64,000 bases of DNA from Mycobacterium paraseoulense (GTDB taxonomy: Bacteria > Actinomycetota > Actinomycetes > Mycobacteriales > Mycobacteriaceae), in NCBI RefSeq assembly GCF_010731655.1, contig NZ_AP022619.1, forward strand, positions 2,976,001 to 3,040,000. Reading direction: 5' to 3'. Positions 36,130 through 47,258 of the stretch are shown piece by piece; position 1 is the first letter of the stretch; every line of letters begins with the position of its first letter. Under the pieces are notes generated by a model. That model did not search any database, was not told the DNA's origin, and was given only the letters and a program-made list of their open reading frames with translations. The translations under genes and the position numbers were made by a program.

Positions 36130-36963
36130 TTAGCGGCGCGACCGCAGCACCGCGTCGTAGAGCTGACGCGAGCGCACCCCCGGATTCGCGCCGGCCACCT
36201 CGCCGCAGGCGTCCTTGACGCGCGCACCCTCGGCGACCAGCTCCTCGACCCGCGCCACCAGCGACGGCAGGTCCGCGCGCGGCGTCGCGCCGGCCAGCAC
36301 GACGGTGATCTCGCCGAGCACCCCGTCGTCCGCCCACGCCGCCAGCTCGTCCAGCGACCCGCGCACCACCTCCTCGTGCACCTTGGTCAGTTCCCGGCAG
36401 ACCGCCGCGCGGCGGGCGCCGCCGAGCTGGTCGACGGCGTCGCGCAGGCAGGCGGCCAACCGGCGCGGCGACTCGAAGAACACGCAGGTGCGCCGCTCGT
36501 CGGCCAGCGAATCCAGCCAGGCCCGCCGCGCCGCCTTCTTGCGCGGGGCGAAACCCTCGAAGCAGAACTTTTCCGCCGGCAGGCCGGACACCGCCAGCGC
36601 GGTCATCACCGCCGACGGGCCGGGAAGACAGGTCAGCGGGAGGCCGGCCTCCACGCAAGCCGCGACCAGCCGGTAGCCGGGGTCGCTGATCAGGGGCATC
36701 CCGGCGTCGCTGACCACCAGCACCGTCGCGCCGGCCTCCAGCGCGGTGATCAGCGGGTCGACCCGGGCCGCCTCCACGCGGTCGAACAGGCTGATCACCC
36801 GGCCGGTGATGGCCACGTCCAGCGCTTTCGCCAGCGTCCGTACCCGCCGGGTGTCCTCGGCCGCCACCACGTCGGCGTGGGCGAGGGCGTCGATCAGGCG
36901 GGGCGAGGCGTCCGACGGCTGGCCCAGGGGGGTCGCGCCCAGCAACAGGCGGCCAGTGGTCAT
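36130..36963 (-). CDS. rsmI: 16S rRNA (cytidine1402-2'-O)-methyltransferase
   Basis: 277 aa from ATG 36963; the frame is open upstream, but the family starts at MTTGRLLLGATPLGQPSDA. Tetrapyrrole-methylase fold: VVAAEDTRRVRTL, VLVVSDAGMPLISDPGYRLV, LPGPSAVMTALAVSGLP, FEGFAPRKKAARR, FFESPRRLAACL and RELTKVHEEVVRG. It 2'-O-methylates C1402 in the ribosomal decoding centre. Divergent from pmt with 25 bp between start codons; convergent with pabB. Same layout as Rv1003/Rv1002c. Confidence 0.95.
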   Translation of the reverse strand: MTTGRLLLGATPLGQPSDASPRLIDALAHADVVAAEDTRRVRTLAKALDVAITGRVISLFDRVEAARVDPLITALEAGATVLVVSDAGMPLISDPGYRLVAACVEAGLPLTCLPGPSAVMTALAVSGLPAEKFCFEGFAPRKKAARRAWLDSLADERRTCVFFESPRRLAACLRDAVDQLGGARRAAVCRELTKVHEEVVRGSLDELAAWADDGVLGEITVVLAGATPRADLPSLVARVEELVAEGARVKDACGEVAGANPGVRSRQLYDAVLRSRR

Positions 36964-36988
36964 GACGGACAGCCTACGATCGACACCG

Positions 36989-38557
36989 ATGTCCGCCCCG
37001 CCCCGCGAAGCCCCGGTCGCCGGCCAGGAGCGCGTCGTGCCCGTCGTCAGCCCGGGACCGATGGTTCCGGTGGCCGACTTCGGGCCGACCGACCAGATTC
37101 GCGGCTGGGTCGTGACGGGCGTGATCGCGGTGCTGGCGACCATCACCCGATTCCTCAACCTGGGCTCGCCCACCGACGCCGGCACGCCGGTGTTCGACGA
37201 GAAGCATTACGCGCCCCAGGCCTGGCAGGCGCTGCACAACCACGGGGTGGAAGACAACCCCGGGTTCGGCCTGGTGGTCCATCCACCGGTCGGCAAACAG
37301 CTGATCGCGGTCGGCGAGGCGATCTTCGGCTACAACGGCGTCGGCTGGCGGTTCACCGGCGCGCTGCTGGGCGTCGTGCTCGTGGTGCTGGTGATGCGGA
37401 CCGTCCGGCGGATCAGCCGCTCCACTCTGGTCGGCGCCATCGCCGGCGTGCTGGTGATCTGCGACGGCGTCAGCTTCGTCACCGCGCGGACCGCGCTGCT
37501 CGACGGCATCCTCACCTTCTTCGTGGTCGCGGCGTTCGGCGCGCTCATCGTCGACCGGGATCAGGTGCGCCGGCGCATGCACGTCGCGCTGCTCGAGGGG
37601 CGCGCCGCCGAGACGGTGTGGGGTCCGCGGCTGGGGGTGCGCTGGTGGCGCTTCCTGGCCGGCGTCCTGCTCGGATTGGCTTGCGGGACAAAGTGGTCCG
37701 GGCTGTATTTCGTGGTGTTCTTCGGCGCGATGTCGTTGGCCTTCGACGTCGCGGCCCGCCGCCAATACCAGGTGCCCCGGCCCTGGGCCGGGGTCTTGCG
37801 GCGTGACCTGATCCCCACCGCCTACGCGCTGGTGCTCATCCCGGGCGCGGTGTACCTGGCCAGTTACGCGCCGTGGTTCGCGTCCGAGACGGCGATCGAT
37901 CGACACGAGGTCGGCCAGTCGATCGGCCCGCGTTCGGTGGTCCCGCTGCCCGACGCCGTTCGCTCGCTGTGGCACTACACCGTGAAGGCTTTCGACTTCC
38001 ACAAGAGCCTGACGAACGCCGCCGGCAACCACCACCCCTGGGAATCCAAGCCGTGGAGCTGGCCGATGTCGTTGCGGCCGGTGCTCTACGCGATCGACCA
38101 GCAGAACGTGTCCGGGTGCGGCGCGCAGTCGTGCGTCAAGGCCGAGATGCTGGTGGGCACGCCGGCCATGTGGTGGCTGGCGGTGCCGGTGCTGCTCTAC
38201 GCCTGCTGGCGCGCGTTCGTCCGTCGCGACTGGCGTTACGCGGTGGTGCTGACCGGTTACTGCGCGGGGTGGCTGCCCTGGTTCGCCGACATCGACCGGC
38301 AGATGTATTTCTTCTACGCGGCCACGATGGCGCCGTTCTTGGTGATGGGGATTGCCCTGATCTGTGGGGACATCCTGTACCCGCCGGGTCATCCCCGGGG
38401 CCTGAGTTCGGAACGACGCACGCTGGGGCTGATCGCCGTGAGTTGTTACGTCGCGTTGGTGGTGACCAACTTCGCCTGGCTTTTCCCGGTGCTCACCGGG
38501 CTGCCGATATCGCAGCAGACGTGGGACATGGAGATCTGGCTGCCCAGCTGGCGCTAG
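36989..38557 (+). CDS. pmt: Polyprenyl-phosphate-mannose protein O-mannosyltransferase
   Basis: 522 aa GT39-family membrane protein with about 11 TM helices. The first extracytoplasmic loop has GTPVFDEKHYAPQAW, containing the catalytic Asp-Glu, and later DVAARRQY and SLTNAAGNHHPWESKPWSWP. It transfers mannose from polyprenyl-phosphate-mannose to Ser/Thr of Sec-exported proteins, including lipoproteins, at the outer face of the membrane. Start ATG 36989 is close to divergent rsmI. Equivalent to Rv1002c. A palindromic repeat starts 15 bp after its stop and may serve as its terminator hairpin. Confidence 0.95.
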   Translation: MSAPPREAPVAGQERVVPVVSPGPMVPVADFGPTDQIRGWVVTGVIAVLATITRFLNLGSPTDAGTPVFDEKHYAPQAWQALHNHGVEDNPGFGLVVHPPVGKQLIAVGEAIFGYNGVGWRFTGALLGVVLVVLVMRTVRRISRSTLVGAIAGVLVICDGVSFVTARTALLDGILTFFVVAAFGALIVDRDQVRRRMHVALLEGRAAETVWGPRLGVRWWRFLAGVLLGLACGTKWSGLYFVVFFGAMSLAFDVAARRQYQVPRPWAGVLRRDLIPTAYALVLIPGAVYLASYAPWFASETAIDRHEVGQSIGPRSVVPLPDAVRSLWHYTVKAFDFHKSLTNAAGNHHPWESKPWSWPMSLRPVLYAIDQQNVSGCGAQSCVKAEMLVGTPAMWWLAVPVLLYACWRAFVRRDWRYAVVLTGYCAGWLPWFADIDRQMYFFYAATMAPFLVMGIALICGDILYPPGHPRGLSSERRTLGLIAVSCYVALVVTNFAWLFPVLTGLPISQQTWDMEIWLPSWR

Positions 38558-38572
38558 GTCTTTGTCCCCTTC

Positions 38573-38637
38573 CCGTTCGTCGCCGAGATTGCCGCTATGG
38601 CTGTAAAACCCGCACTGTCCACAACCATGGCGGCAAT
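38573..38637. repeat. 65-bp palindromic repeat, copy 1
   Basis: It begins with a block containing GTCGCCGAGATTGCCG that is identical over 22 bp to copy 2 (39500-39521). Here ATTGCCGCTATGGCTGT (38588-38604) pairs with ACAACCATGGCGGCAAT (38621-38637): 15 Watson-Crick and 2 G-U pairs around a 16-nt loop. Overall about 80 percent identity to copy 2 over 65 aligned bases with no gap. It lies right after pmt and before the DUF559-type gene. REP/MITE-like; the family was not identified. Confidence 0.75.
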
Positions 38638-38675
38638 GTGGACGCGATATCGGTGGTGCCGTCCATGATGTCCGC

Positions 38676-39524
38676 GTGGCGGGGGCCTTTATCGGGAGCG
38701 ATGCGATTGCGGGCGGTTCGCTGACGCGCGGCCAATTGCGTTGGCGCTACTGGCGAATCCATCGCGACGTGTACATACCGAAAAACGCACGCAGGTCGCT
38801 TCGCGACAATATCCGGGCGGCGTGGCTATGGTCGGGCCGGCGAGCAACCATCGCCGGACGGGCCGCCGCCGCGTTGCACGGAGCGAAATGGGTCGACGAC
38901 TTTGCGCCCATCGAGATCATCGGGCCTTTCCACCATCCGCCACCCGGCATCATCGTCCGGCGCGAAAGCATCAGCGCGGAGGATGTCGTCAACCTCGACG
39001 GGCTACCGGTCACCAACCCGACGCGTACGGCGTTCGATCTGGGCCGCCATTTGCCGCGCAGTCTCGCCGTGACCCACCTTGATGCGCTGGCGGCCGCGAC
39101 CGGCCTTACCTCGGCCGACGTGGCTGCGCTGATTGGCCGCAACAAGGGAGCCCGGGGCGTTCGCCAATGCCGAACCGCCCTGTCCCTGATGGACGGGGGT
39201 GCGCAGTCGCCAAAGGAAAGCTGGTTACGCCTCGTGTTGATCGACGCCGGTTTGCCGCGGCCGACCACGCAGATAAGAGTCACCGACGGGCGGATGGTGG
39301 CCTACCTGGATATGGGGTGGGAAGAGCCGATGGTGGCGATGGAGTATGACGGCGAACAGCACCGCACCGATCGCGGCCAATACGTGAAAGACATCCGCCG
39401 AGCCGAGATGGTGGGCAGCTTGGGCTGGACCGTGATCAGGGTCATCAACGAGGACCGCCCGACCGTGATCGTTCAGCGGGCCCGCGAGGCGCTGGCCCGC
39501 CGTTCGTCGCCGAGATTGCCGTGA
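38676..39524 (+). CDS. AbiEi-like/DUF559 endonuclease-fold protein
   Basis: 282 aa from GTG 38676. The N-terminal third (LRWRYWRIHRDVYIP and then TIAGRAAAALHGAKWVDD) resembles the AbiEi antitoxin/wHTH-type region often found in mycobacterial proteins of this class. The C terminus has a Vsr/DUF559-like restriction-endonuclease fold: MVAMEYDGEQHRTDRGQYVKD and WTVIRVINED. No AbiEii toxin gene is adjacent, so it is an orphan. It interrupts the usual pmt-arcA order and is bracketed by two copies of a 65-bp repeat; the last codons (RRSSPRLP) are encoded by the second copy. Function unknown. Confidence 0.7.
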   Translation: MAGAFIGSDAIAGGSLTRGQLRWRYWRIHRDVYIPKNARRSLRDNIRAAWLWSGRRATIAGRAAAALHGAKWVDDFAPIEIIGPFHHPPPGIIVRRESISAEDVVNLDGLPVTNPTRTAFDLGRHLPRSLAVTHLDALAAATGLTSADVAALIGRNKGARGVRQCRTALSLMDGGAQSPKESWLRLVLIDAGLPRPTTQIRVTDGRMVAYLDMGWEEPMVAMEYDGEQHRTDRGQYVKDIRRAEMVGSLGWTVIRVINEDRPTVIVQRAREALARRSSPRLP

Positions 39525-39571
39525 GGGTTGTGGTCCGCGCACCAACCACGACCATGGCGGCAATCTCGGCG
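39500..39571. repeat. 65-bp palindromic repeat, copy 2 (inverted-repeat arms to 39571)
   Basis: Perfect 14-bp inverted repeat CGCCGAGATTGCCG (39508-39521) and CGGCAATCTCGGCG (39558-39571) with a 36-nt loop. Its first 22 bases match copy 1 exactly in direct orientation, and its internal CCATGGCGGCAAT block also matches. It overlaps the last 25 bases of the DUF559-type gene and ends 14 bp before arcA, so it separates two convergent genes and could terminate both. Confidence 0.75.
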
Positions 39572-39584
39572 CCCAGCTCGGCGC

Positions 39585-40799
39585 CTAACGCAGCGGGTCG
39601 CGGGCGACGGGACACGACATGCAGCGCGGGCCGCCGCGGCCGGTGCCCAGTTCGGACCCGGCGATGGTCAGCACCTCGATGCCGGCGTCCTGCAGCCGCG
39701 CGTTGGTCTGCGCGTTGCGCTCGTAGGCGACCACGACACCGGGCGCCAACGCCAGGGTGTTGTTGCCGTCGTCCCACTGCTCCCGTTCGGCGACGACGGG
39801 GTCCAGTCCCGTATCGATGACACGCAGCTGGTCGATCTCCATCGCCTTGGCGGCGGCCTCCAAGAATGGTGTCTCGTCGCTGATGGCCACACCGTCCGGT
39901 GTCCGCTCGATCGTGAAAGCCGAGAGCGTGTCGACGACGTTGGCGTACATCACCACGGTGTCGGTGTCGACCATCGTGCACACCGTGTCCAGGTGCATCT
40001 GCGCGCGCCGCTGCGCGATCGGCACCGCGAGCACCTTGTGCGCGAGGTCGTCGTCGAAAAGGCTGCGGGCCAACGCTTCCGCGCCCGCCGGTGTGGTGCG
40101 CTCGCCCACCCCGACCGCGACGACACCGGGGGCGAGCAGCAGCACGTCTCCGCCCTCGACCGGAGCCGTGCGCGACTCGTAGGCGCGCCGCACCCCGGTG
40201 AACCGCGGGTGATGGGCGTAGATCAGATCGGTCAGCGACGCCTCACGCACCCGGGCCCGCAGCGCCAGCGTGGGGATTACCACCCGCGGGCCGATCCATA
40301 TCGACGAATCACGGGTGAACACCAGGTTGGGCAGGGGCTCGATGACGAAGTCCGCCCCCTGGTGCATGCGCAGCACCAGCGAGACGTCGGTCCGGATGTC
40401 CGACGGCAATTCGTTGAACGTCATGCCGGCCATCAGCACCTGCGCCAGCCTGCCCGCGTCCAGACCGCGCAGGTAGGCCGAAAGTGCTTGCGCCAACGGC
40501 ACTCCCAATCGGCGCGCGTCGACGGCGGCCGCGACGCCCTGCATGCGCGCGGCCCCGCTGTGGGTGAGCGCCTCGGCCAGCAGGTCCGACAGCAGCAGCA
40601 CCTCGACACCGCGCGAACGCAGCAACGCGGCGAATTGGTCGTGTTCGTCTTGCGCGCGTGCGACCCAGGGCAGCCCGTCGAAGAGCAACTGGTCCATGTT
40701 GCGCGGGTTCAGGCGCCGCAGCTCGCCACCGGGCCGGTGCAGGATCACGACCCGCAGCGCCCCCACCTCGGAATTGGTCCCCAGCTCAACCACGCCCAC
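39585..40799 (-). CDS. arcA: Arginine deiminase
   Basis: 404 aa, guanidino-modifying superfamily enzyme that hydrolyses L-arginine to citrulline and ammonium. Visible active-site blocks are [52 protein letters not shown] (His, Asp), [19 protein letters not shown] and the nucleophile cysteine region [14 protein letters not shown] at the C terminus. Start GTG 40799; GTG 40793 is an alternative. No arcB or arcC nearby, so it is not a classical arginine deiminase pathway operon; same stand-alone setting as Rv1001. Divergent from the AlkB-like gene by 58 bp. Confidence 0.95.
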   Translation of the reverse strand: MGVVELGTNSEVGALRVVILHRPGGELRRLNPRNMDQLLFDGLPWVARAQDEHDQFAALLRSRGVEVLLLSDLLAEALTHSGAARMQGVAAAVDARRLGVPLAQALSAYLRGLDAGRLAQVLMAGMTFNELPSDIRTDVSLVLRMHQGADFVIEPLPNLVFTRDSSIWIGPRVVIPTLALRARVREASLTDLIYAHHPRFTGVRRAYESRTAPVEGGDVLLLAPGVVAVGVGERTTPAGAEALARSLFDDDLAHKVLAVPIAQRRAQMHLDTVCTMVDTDTVVMYANVVDTLSAFTIERTPDGVAISDETPFLEAAAKAMEIDQLRVIDTGLDPVVAEREQWDDGNNTLALAPGVVVAYERNAQTNARLQDAGIEVLTIAGSELGTGRGGPRCMSCPVARDPLR

Positions 40800-40844
40800 A
40801 CCGAAAACGGTAGCCGGTCAGCCTGTCATCGAACGGATGTGCGA

Positions 40845-40850
40845 TAGACT
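40845..40850 (+). promoter_or_regulatory. Candidate -10 box of the alkB-like gene
   Basis: TAGACT fits TANNNT and ends seven bases before GTG 40858, placing the transcription start on the start codon; a leaderless transcript is the simplest reading. No -35 was identified. Confidence 0.4.
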
Positions 40851-40857
40851 CGGCGTC

Positions 40858-41463
40858 GTGGAGATCGCGGTACAGGGCTCCCTGTTCGAACTCACCGAGC
40901 GCAGAGAACTCGGTGACGGCGCCTTCATCGAGATCCGCGCGGGCTGGCTCACCGATGCCGACGACCTGCTCGACGGGCTGCTGTCGGCCGTGCCGTGGCG
41001 GGAGGAACGCCGTCAGATGTACGACCGGGTGGTCGACGTGCCGCGCCTGGTCAGCTTTCACGACCTGACGGTCGAAGAGCCGCCGCATCCGGCGCTGGCC
41101 CGGCTGCGGCGCCGGCTCAACGACATCTACGCGGGCGAGCTCGGCGAACCCTTCACCACGGTCGGGTTGTGCTGCTACCGCGACGGATCGGACAGCGTCG
41201 CCTGGCACGGGGACACCATCGGGCGCAGCAGCTCCGAGGACACCATGGTGGCGATCATCAGCCTGGGCGCCACCCGTACGTTCGCCATGCGGCGGCGCGC
41301 ACGTCCTTCTCAAGGCCCGTCGTTGCGGCTGCCGCAGGCGCACGGGGATCTGCTGGTGATGGGCGGGTCGTGCCAGCGCACCTGGGAGCACGCCGTGCCC
41401 AAGACGGCGGCCCCGGTGGGCCCGCGCGTCAGCATCCAGTTCCGGCCGCGCGGCGTGCGCTAG
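40858..41463 (+). CDS. AlkB-like 2-oxoglutarate/Fe(II) dioxygenase
   Basis: 201 aa from GTG 40858; the frame is open further upstream. Double-stranded beta-helix dioxygenase: DSVAWHGDTIGRSSSED (HxD iron ligands), SLGATRTFAMRRR, QAHGDLLVMGGSCQRTWEHAVP (distal His) and PRVSIQFRP (Arg binding 2-oxoglutarate). The family repairs alkylated nucleic acid bases, though this short bacterial subgroup is poorly characterised. Equivalent by position to Rv1000c. Its stop overlaps the stop of the convergent DUF5642 gene by four bases. Confidence 0.88.
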   Translation: MEIAVQGSLFELTERRELGDGAFIEIRAGWLTDADDLLDGLLSAVPWREERRQMYDRVVDVPRLVSFHDLTVEEPPHPALARLRRRLNDIYAGELGEPFTTVGLCCYRDGSDSVAWHGDTIGRSSSEDTMVAIISLGATRTFAMRRRARPSQGPSLRLPQAHGDLLVMGGSCQRTWEHAVPKTAAPVGPRVSIQFRPRGVR

Positions 41464-42113
41464 CTGCGGACCGACTTCACCGCGCTGACGAGCAGGTCGC
41501 GGGCGCGTTCCGTATCGACCGGCGCGACCGGCTGCCCCGGAATCACCAGCGGGTTGGCGGTGACGATCACCTGGTAATCGCCGAATTGGGCCGAATAGTC
41601 GTAGAGCTCGCCGGTGCGGGGTCCGCCCGGACCCAGTGCCTGCAGGACGCGATGCACCCCCAGCGTGCGGGTTCCGTCGATCTGCGGCGCGTCGACGACC
41701 TCGATGCCGCCCCGCAACTGCGGGCCGGTGAACGCCACCTTGGCGCAGTCCTTACCGGGGTCGTTGAACGGCAAGGCTTTTGAGGTCTCCACGGCGATGA
41801 CCACGAATCGGTTGCCCTTGCCCTCGGCCGAGACCGCCGCCATGTTGCCCTGCAGGTCCGGTGGCATTTCTGGCCCGGTCGCCGCTTTCGCACAATTGGC
41901 GGGGTCGAACGTCAGCCCCTCGGGAAGCTTGCGGCCCGACAGCACCTTGGGATCGATTCCCCGCTCACCGATGTCGTTGACCTTGAAGTCGGGCCCGAAG
42001 CTCGACTTCACCTCGGAGACCTTCTTGATGTCCACCTTCGCCGAGCTGGCCGGCCCTGACGAGCATGCGGCCAGCACCCCCACCGCCGCCACCGCGAACG
42101 CCACCTTGAACAT
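41460..42113 (-). CDS. DUF5642 lipoprotein (copy A)
   Basis: 217 aa from ATG 42113 (ATG 42131 is possible). Lipoprotein signal MFKVAFAVAAVGVLAAC with lipid Cys at residue 17; the mature domain has FGPDFKVNDIGERGIDPKVL, DPANCAKAATGPE and a closing DTERARDLLVSAVKSVRS. I read this as the mycobacterial DUF5642 family, envelope lipoproteins of unknown function; equivalent by position to Rv0999. It is followed upstream on the same strand by a second, diverged copy. Confidence 0.75.
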   Translation of the reverse strand: MFKVAFAVAAVGVLAACSSGPASSAKVDIKKVSEVKSSFGPDFKVNDIGERGIDPKVLSGRKLPEGLTFDPANCAKAATGPEMPPDLQGNMAAVSAEGKGNRFVVIAVETSKALPFNDPGKDCAKVAFTGPQLRGGIEVVDAPQIDGTRTLGVHRVLQALGPGGPRTGELYDYSAQFGDYQVIVTANPLVIPGQPVAPVDTERARDLLVSAVKSVRS

Positions 42114-42141
42114 CGTGGCTAATCTACCCAAGGCCGGCGCG

Positions 42142-42834
42142 TCAGCTGCGCAACGTGGACACCGTTTTGACGAGCAGGTCGGCAGCGAATTGCGGTGGCA
42201 GTGCGGGCACCACCGAACCCGGATCGGTGGTCAGCGTGGTGAACGCGTAGAAGTTGCCCAGGTACGCGATGAACGTGTATGTGCGCGAATCTATCTCGGT
42301 ACCGGACTCGACCGACGACTTGACGTCGGCCACCATCCCGAGGGTTGGGACTCCATCGATACGCGGGGCGTCGATGAGGTGCACGCTTGCGGTGGCGCGT
42401 CCGGCGGTCATGGTCCACCGGCCGCATGCGGCGACGACGTCGTCGGGCCGGTCCACCGGGCCCGGCAAAGCCACCACCACCGCGTCGACGATGCCGCCGC
42501 TGCCCGACCCGGCCACGCCCTGCGCCGACTGGTCACGCCCATTGCCGGGGTCGGCGAGCGCCCCGCATTGCGGCGGCCTCGCCGTGTTTTCCGACGCGTC
42601 GGGCCCGAGGCTCCAGATCACTTGCGGGGAAGCTCCGCTGGGGATGACCGTGGTCGCCTCGTAACCGGGCGGCAGTTCGCGGACCACCCTCTTGATGTTG
42701 GCCGGGTTGACCGCCGCGGGTGGTGGCGCCGTCGTGGCGGTCGGCGGCGGTGCGGGCGCCGATGGGTGAGCGCACGCGGCCACCAGCACCGCGAGCGCCG
42801 GAGTCGTCACCCGGCCAAACCGAAACGGCCGCAT
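42142..42834 (-). CDS. DUF5642-type lipoprotein (copy B)
   Basis: 230 aa from ATG 42834. Signal peptide TTPALAVLVAAC with lipid Cys near residue 20, then a Pro/Ala-rich linker. The body parallels copy A: NIKRVVRELPPGYEATTVI, DASENTARPPQCGALADP, SVHLIDAPRIDGVPTLGMV (copy A has VVDAPQIDGTRTLGVH), and the same ending FAADLLVKTVSTLRS. So it is a tandem duplicate, divergent in sequence. Function unknown. Lies between copy A and the acetyltransferase, all on the minus strand. Confidence 0.72.
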   Translation of the reverse strand: MRPFRFGRVTTPALAVLVAACAHPSAPAPPPTATTAPPPAAVNPANIKRVVRELPPGYEATTVIPSGASPQVIWSLGPDASENTARPPQCGALADPGNGRDQSAQGVAGSGSGGIVDAVVVALPGPVDRPDDVVAACGRWTMTAGRATASVHLIDAPRIDGVPTLGMVADVKSSVESGTEIDSRTYTFIAYLGNFYAFTTLTTDPGSVVPALPPQFAADLLVKTVSTLRS

Positions 42835-42860
42835 GCCCGTTCGTGGCACAACGCGCAGGC

Positions 42861-44891
<2,031 letters not shown>

Positions 44892-45424
44892 GTCGCACGG
44901 CGGCGGCCAGATCGTCGACCACCGCGTCGGCGCCAGCCGCCTCGCCGTCACCGCCGCGGAGCAGGACGGTCGCCGTGCCGGCCGCTCGGCCCGCCTCCAT
45001 GTCGGTCTCGCTGTCCCCGATCATCACCGACTCGGCCAGCTCAAAAGCGTGCTCGCGCGCCGCCTGCGTCAACATGCCCGCCCCGGGCTTGCGGCACTCG
45101 CAGCTGGCCGTCGCGTGCGGGCAGTGGTAGGCGGCGTCGAGGCGGGCACCCTCGTCGGCCAGGAGCCGCTCGAGGCGGCGCTGGACGGCGTCGAAACGCA
45201 CCGCGTCCGCGCCCGGGTCGGACAACCAGCGTTGATTGGTCACCAGGACGGTACGCAGGCCGGCGGCGTTCAAGGCGGCCACCGCCCGGGCCGCGCCCGG
45301 CAGCAGGACCAGATCCTCGGGCGATCGGATGTACTCGCCGTCGTCGGCCTTGACGTTGATGGTCCCGTCCCGGTCCAGGAAGACGGTGCGGACGTTGCGC
45401 AAATCGGCCATGCTCGGGGCGTTC

Positions 45425-46033
45425 TCAGCAGGGCCGGGGAAACAGCGCCGCCTCGACCATCTCGCAGATCGAATGGCCCAGGTGCAGGCACGCCTCCTGG
45501 ACCCGGCCGGTGTTGTCGCTCGGGACCCGCACGCAGAATTCGGCGACGTCGGCCACTTTCCCGCCGCGCGCACCGGTGAGCGCGACCGTCGTCATCCCGG
45601 CGGCGGCGGCGGCTTCCAGCGCGCGGACGACGTTCGGTGAGTTCCCCGACGTGGTCAGGCCGACCACGACGTCGCCCGCGCGGCCGGCGGCGAGCACCTG
45701 GCGGACGAAGACCTCGTCGTAGGAGTAGTCGTTACCGATCGCCGTCATCGCCGCCGTGGCGTCCGGCAGGCTGATCGCGGCGAGACCCGGGCGGTCGAAA
45801 GCGAAGCGGCCCATCAGCTCCGCGGCCAGGTGCCCCGCGTCCTGCGCGGATCCGCCGTTGCCGAAGAAGATCACCTTCCCGCCGGAACGCAGCGACTCGA
45901 TCATCAGTCGCGCGATCTCGACGGTCTGCGCGGCGATGACGCCCGAAAGCATTTGCTGTTTGACGGCGATCGTCTCCGCCAGCCGCTCCTGGACCAGTTC
46001 GACGCTTGGCGTGACGACATCCGAGGCGCTCAT
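45425..46033 (-). CDS. gmhA: Sedoheptulose 7-phosphate isomerase
   Basis: 202 aa from ATG 46033, overlapping the hddA stop as ATGA; ATG 46042 is possible. SIS domain: GGKVIFFGNGGSAQDAGHLA, FAFDRPGLAAISLPDATAA, GNDYSYDEVFVRQV, VVVGLTTSGNSPNVVRALEA and VQEACLHLGHSICEMVE, all typical of GmhA (zinc site His/Gln and the C-terminal Glu/His). It converts sedoheptulose 7-phosphate to D-glycero-D-manno-heptose 7-phosphate. Twelve bases upstream of gmhB. Confidence 0.93.
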   Translation of the reverse strand: MSASDVVTPSVELVQERLAETIAVKQQMLSGVIAAQTVEIARLMIESLRSGGKVIFFGNGGSAQDAGHLAAELMGRFAFDRPGLAAISLPDATAAMTAIGNDYSYDEVFVRQVLAAGRAGDVVVGLTTSGNSPNVVRALEAAAAAGMTTVALTGARGGKVADVAEFCVRVPSDNTGRVQEACLHLGHSICEMVEAALFPRPC

Positions 46034-47049
46034 GCCTGCCATGTGGTCAATCCTTTGCTCTCGAAGGCGAATTCGGTGATGGTCGCGCCGGCCGACTCGA
46101 GGCTTTCGATGAGGCGGTGTTTCTTCGCGAAGTCGCAGAACAACAGGATGTAACCGCCACCGCCCGCGCCGGTGATCTTGCCGCCCAGTGCGCCGTTGCG
46201 CAGGGCGAGGTCGTAGAGCTCGTCGATGCGCTCGTTGGTGATGTAGGGCGACATGCGCTTCTTCTGCGTCCAGGCCTCACCCAGCAGGGCGCCGAAATCG
46301 TTCAGTTTGTTCGTCAGGAGTGCGGCCTTCATGGCCACCGCCAGCTCCTTCTGCGCCCGAAGTCCGGCCAGGGTGTCGTCCGAGCCGGTGGCGGCGCGCC
46401 GCGTTTGGTCCTCGATCACTCGCGCGGAGTCCCGCGTGATGCCCGTAAAACACAGCAGCAGGCTCAGTTCGAGCTCGAAGGCGGTCTCGTCGCGGATGCG
46501 CAGCGGGTTGACGATCACGCGGTCGGTGAACTCGATGAAGTTGAATCCGCCGAACGTCGCCGCGTACAGGTCCTGCATGCCGCCCGTGATGCCCAGGTCC
46601 TCGCGCTCGATGGCACAGGCCAACTGGGCGGTCTCGTACTCGCCCATCGGCACGCCGTAGTGCTCGGCGAGCAGGCCCGTGAGCGCCACCATCATCGTCG
46701 ACGAGGAGCCCAGCCCCGAGCCCGGCGGAGCGCTCGAACGCAGCACCAGGTCGTAGCCGTCGGTGCCTGCCCTGCCGAAACGGCGCACGGCGGCCTTGAT
46801 CAGGTCCAGGCTGCCGTCGTAGAGAATCTCGCTGTCGAGCCTCATCTCGGTAGTGGTCTTGAAGTCCACCGATTCGATGGTGACCATGCGATCGGTGCGC
46901 GGAGTGAGCGATCCCTGCGCGTAGCGGTCGATGGTCGCGGACAGGACACAGCCGCCCTCGGTGGTCGGGAACGGCGGCACGTCGGTGCCGCCCCCCGCGA
47001 AGGAAATCCGCAGCGGCGCACGCGCGCGGATTCGGGGCCGGGGATTCAC
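46030..47049 (-). CDS. hddA: D-glycero-alpha-D-manno-heptose 7-phosphate kinase
   Basis: 339 aa from GTG 47049, just before the conserved start RARAPLRISFAGGGTDVPP; the frame is open to 47238. GHMP kinase: SSAPPGSGLGSSSTMMVALT (ATP loop), EREDLGITGGMQDLYAA, and GALGGKITGAGGGGYILLF. The order hddA-gmhA-gmhB is that of the alpha (GDP-heptose) branch; M. tuberculosis has the same trio (Rv0113-Rv0115) elsewhere on the chromosome. The expected next enzyme, the guanylyltransferase HddC, is not in the window. Divergent from a methyltransferase gene. Confidence 0.9.
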   Translation of the reverse strand: MNPRPRIRARAPLRISFAGGGTDVPPFPTTEGGCVLSATIDRYAQGSLTPRTDRMVTIESVDFKTTTEMRLDSEILYDGSLDLIKAAVRRFGRAGTDGYDLVLRSSAPPGSGLGSSSTMMVALTGLLAEHYGVPMGEYETAQLACAIEREDLGITGGMQDLYAATFGGFNFIEFTDRVIVNPLRIRDETAFELELSLLLCFTGITRDSARVIEDQTRRAATGSDDTLAGLRAQKELAVAMKAALLTNKLNDFGALLGEAWTQKKRMSPYITNERIDELYDLALRNGALGGKITGAGGGGYILLFCDFAKKHRLIESLESAGATITEFAFESKGLTTWQA

Positions 47050-47258
47050 TGTCGACGTAATCCGCTCAGCAGGCCGACGCGCGTCCCGCGGTCGTCGGCG
47101 GATTGTGCGCCACGTCCTCACTCCATCCGTTGCCTGCGAGAGGCCCCAGAGCATCGCCTCTCGCGGAAGAGCCCTAGCGTAGCAGTCGGATCGGCAGAAA
47201 AATGGGGATTCACCTGCGGATTGTCCCACCAGGTCCACGCCCGAAAGAAAGCGACGAA

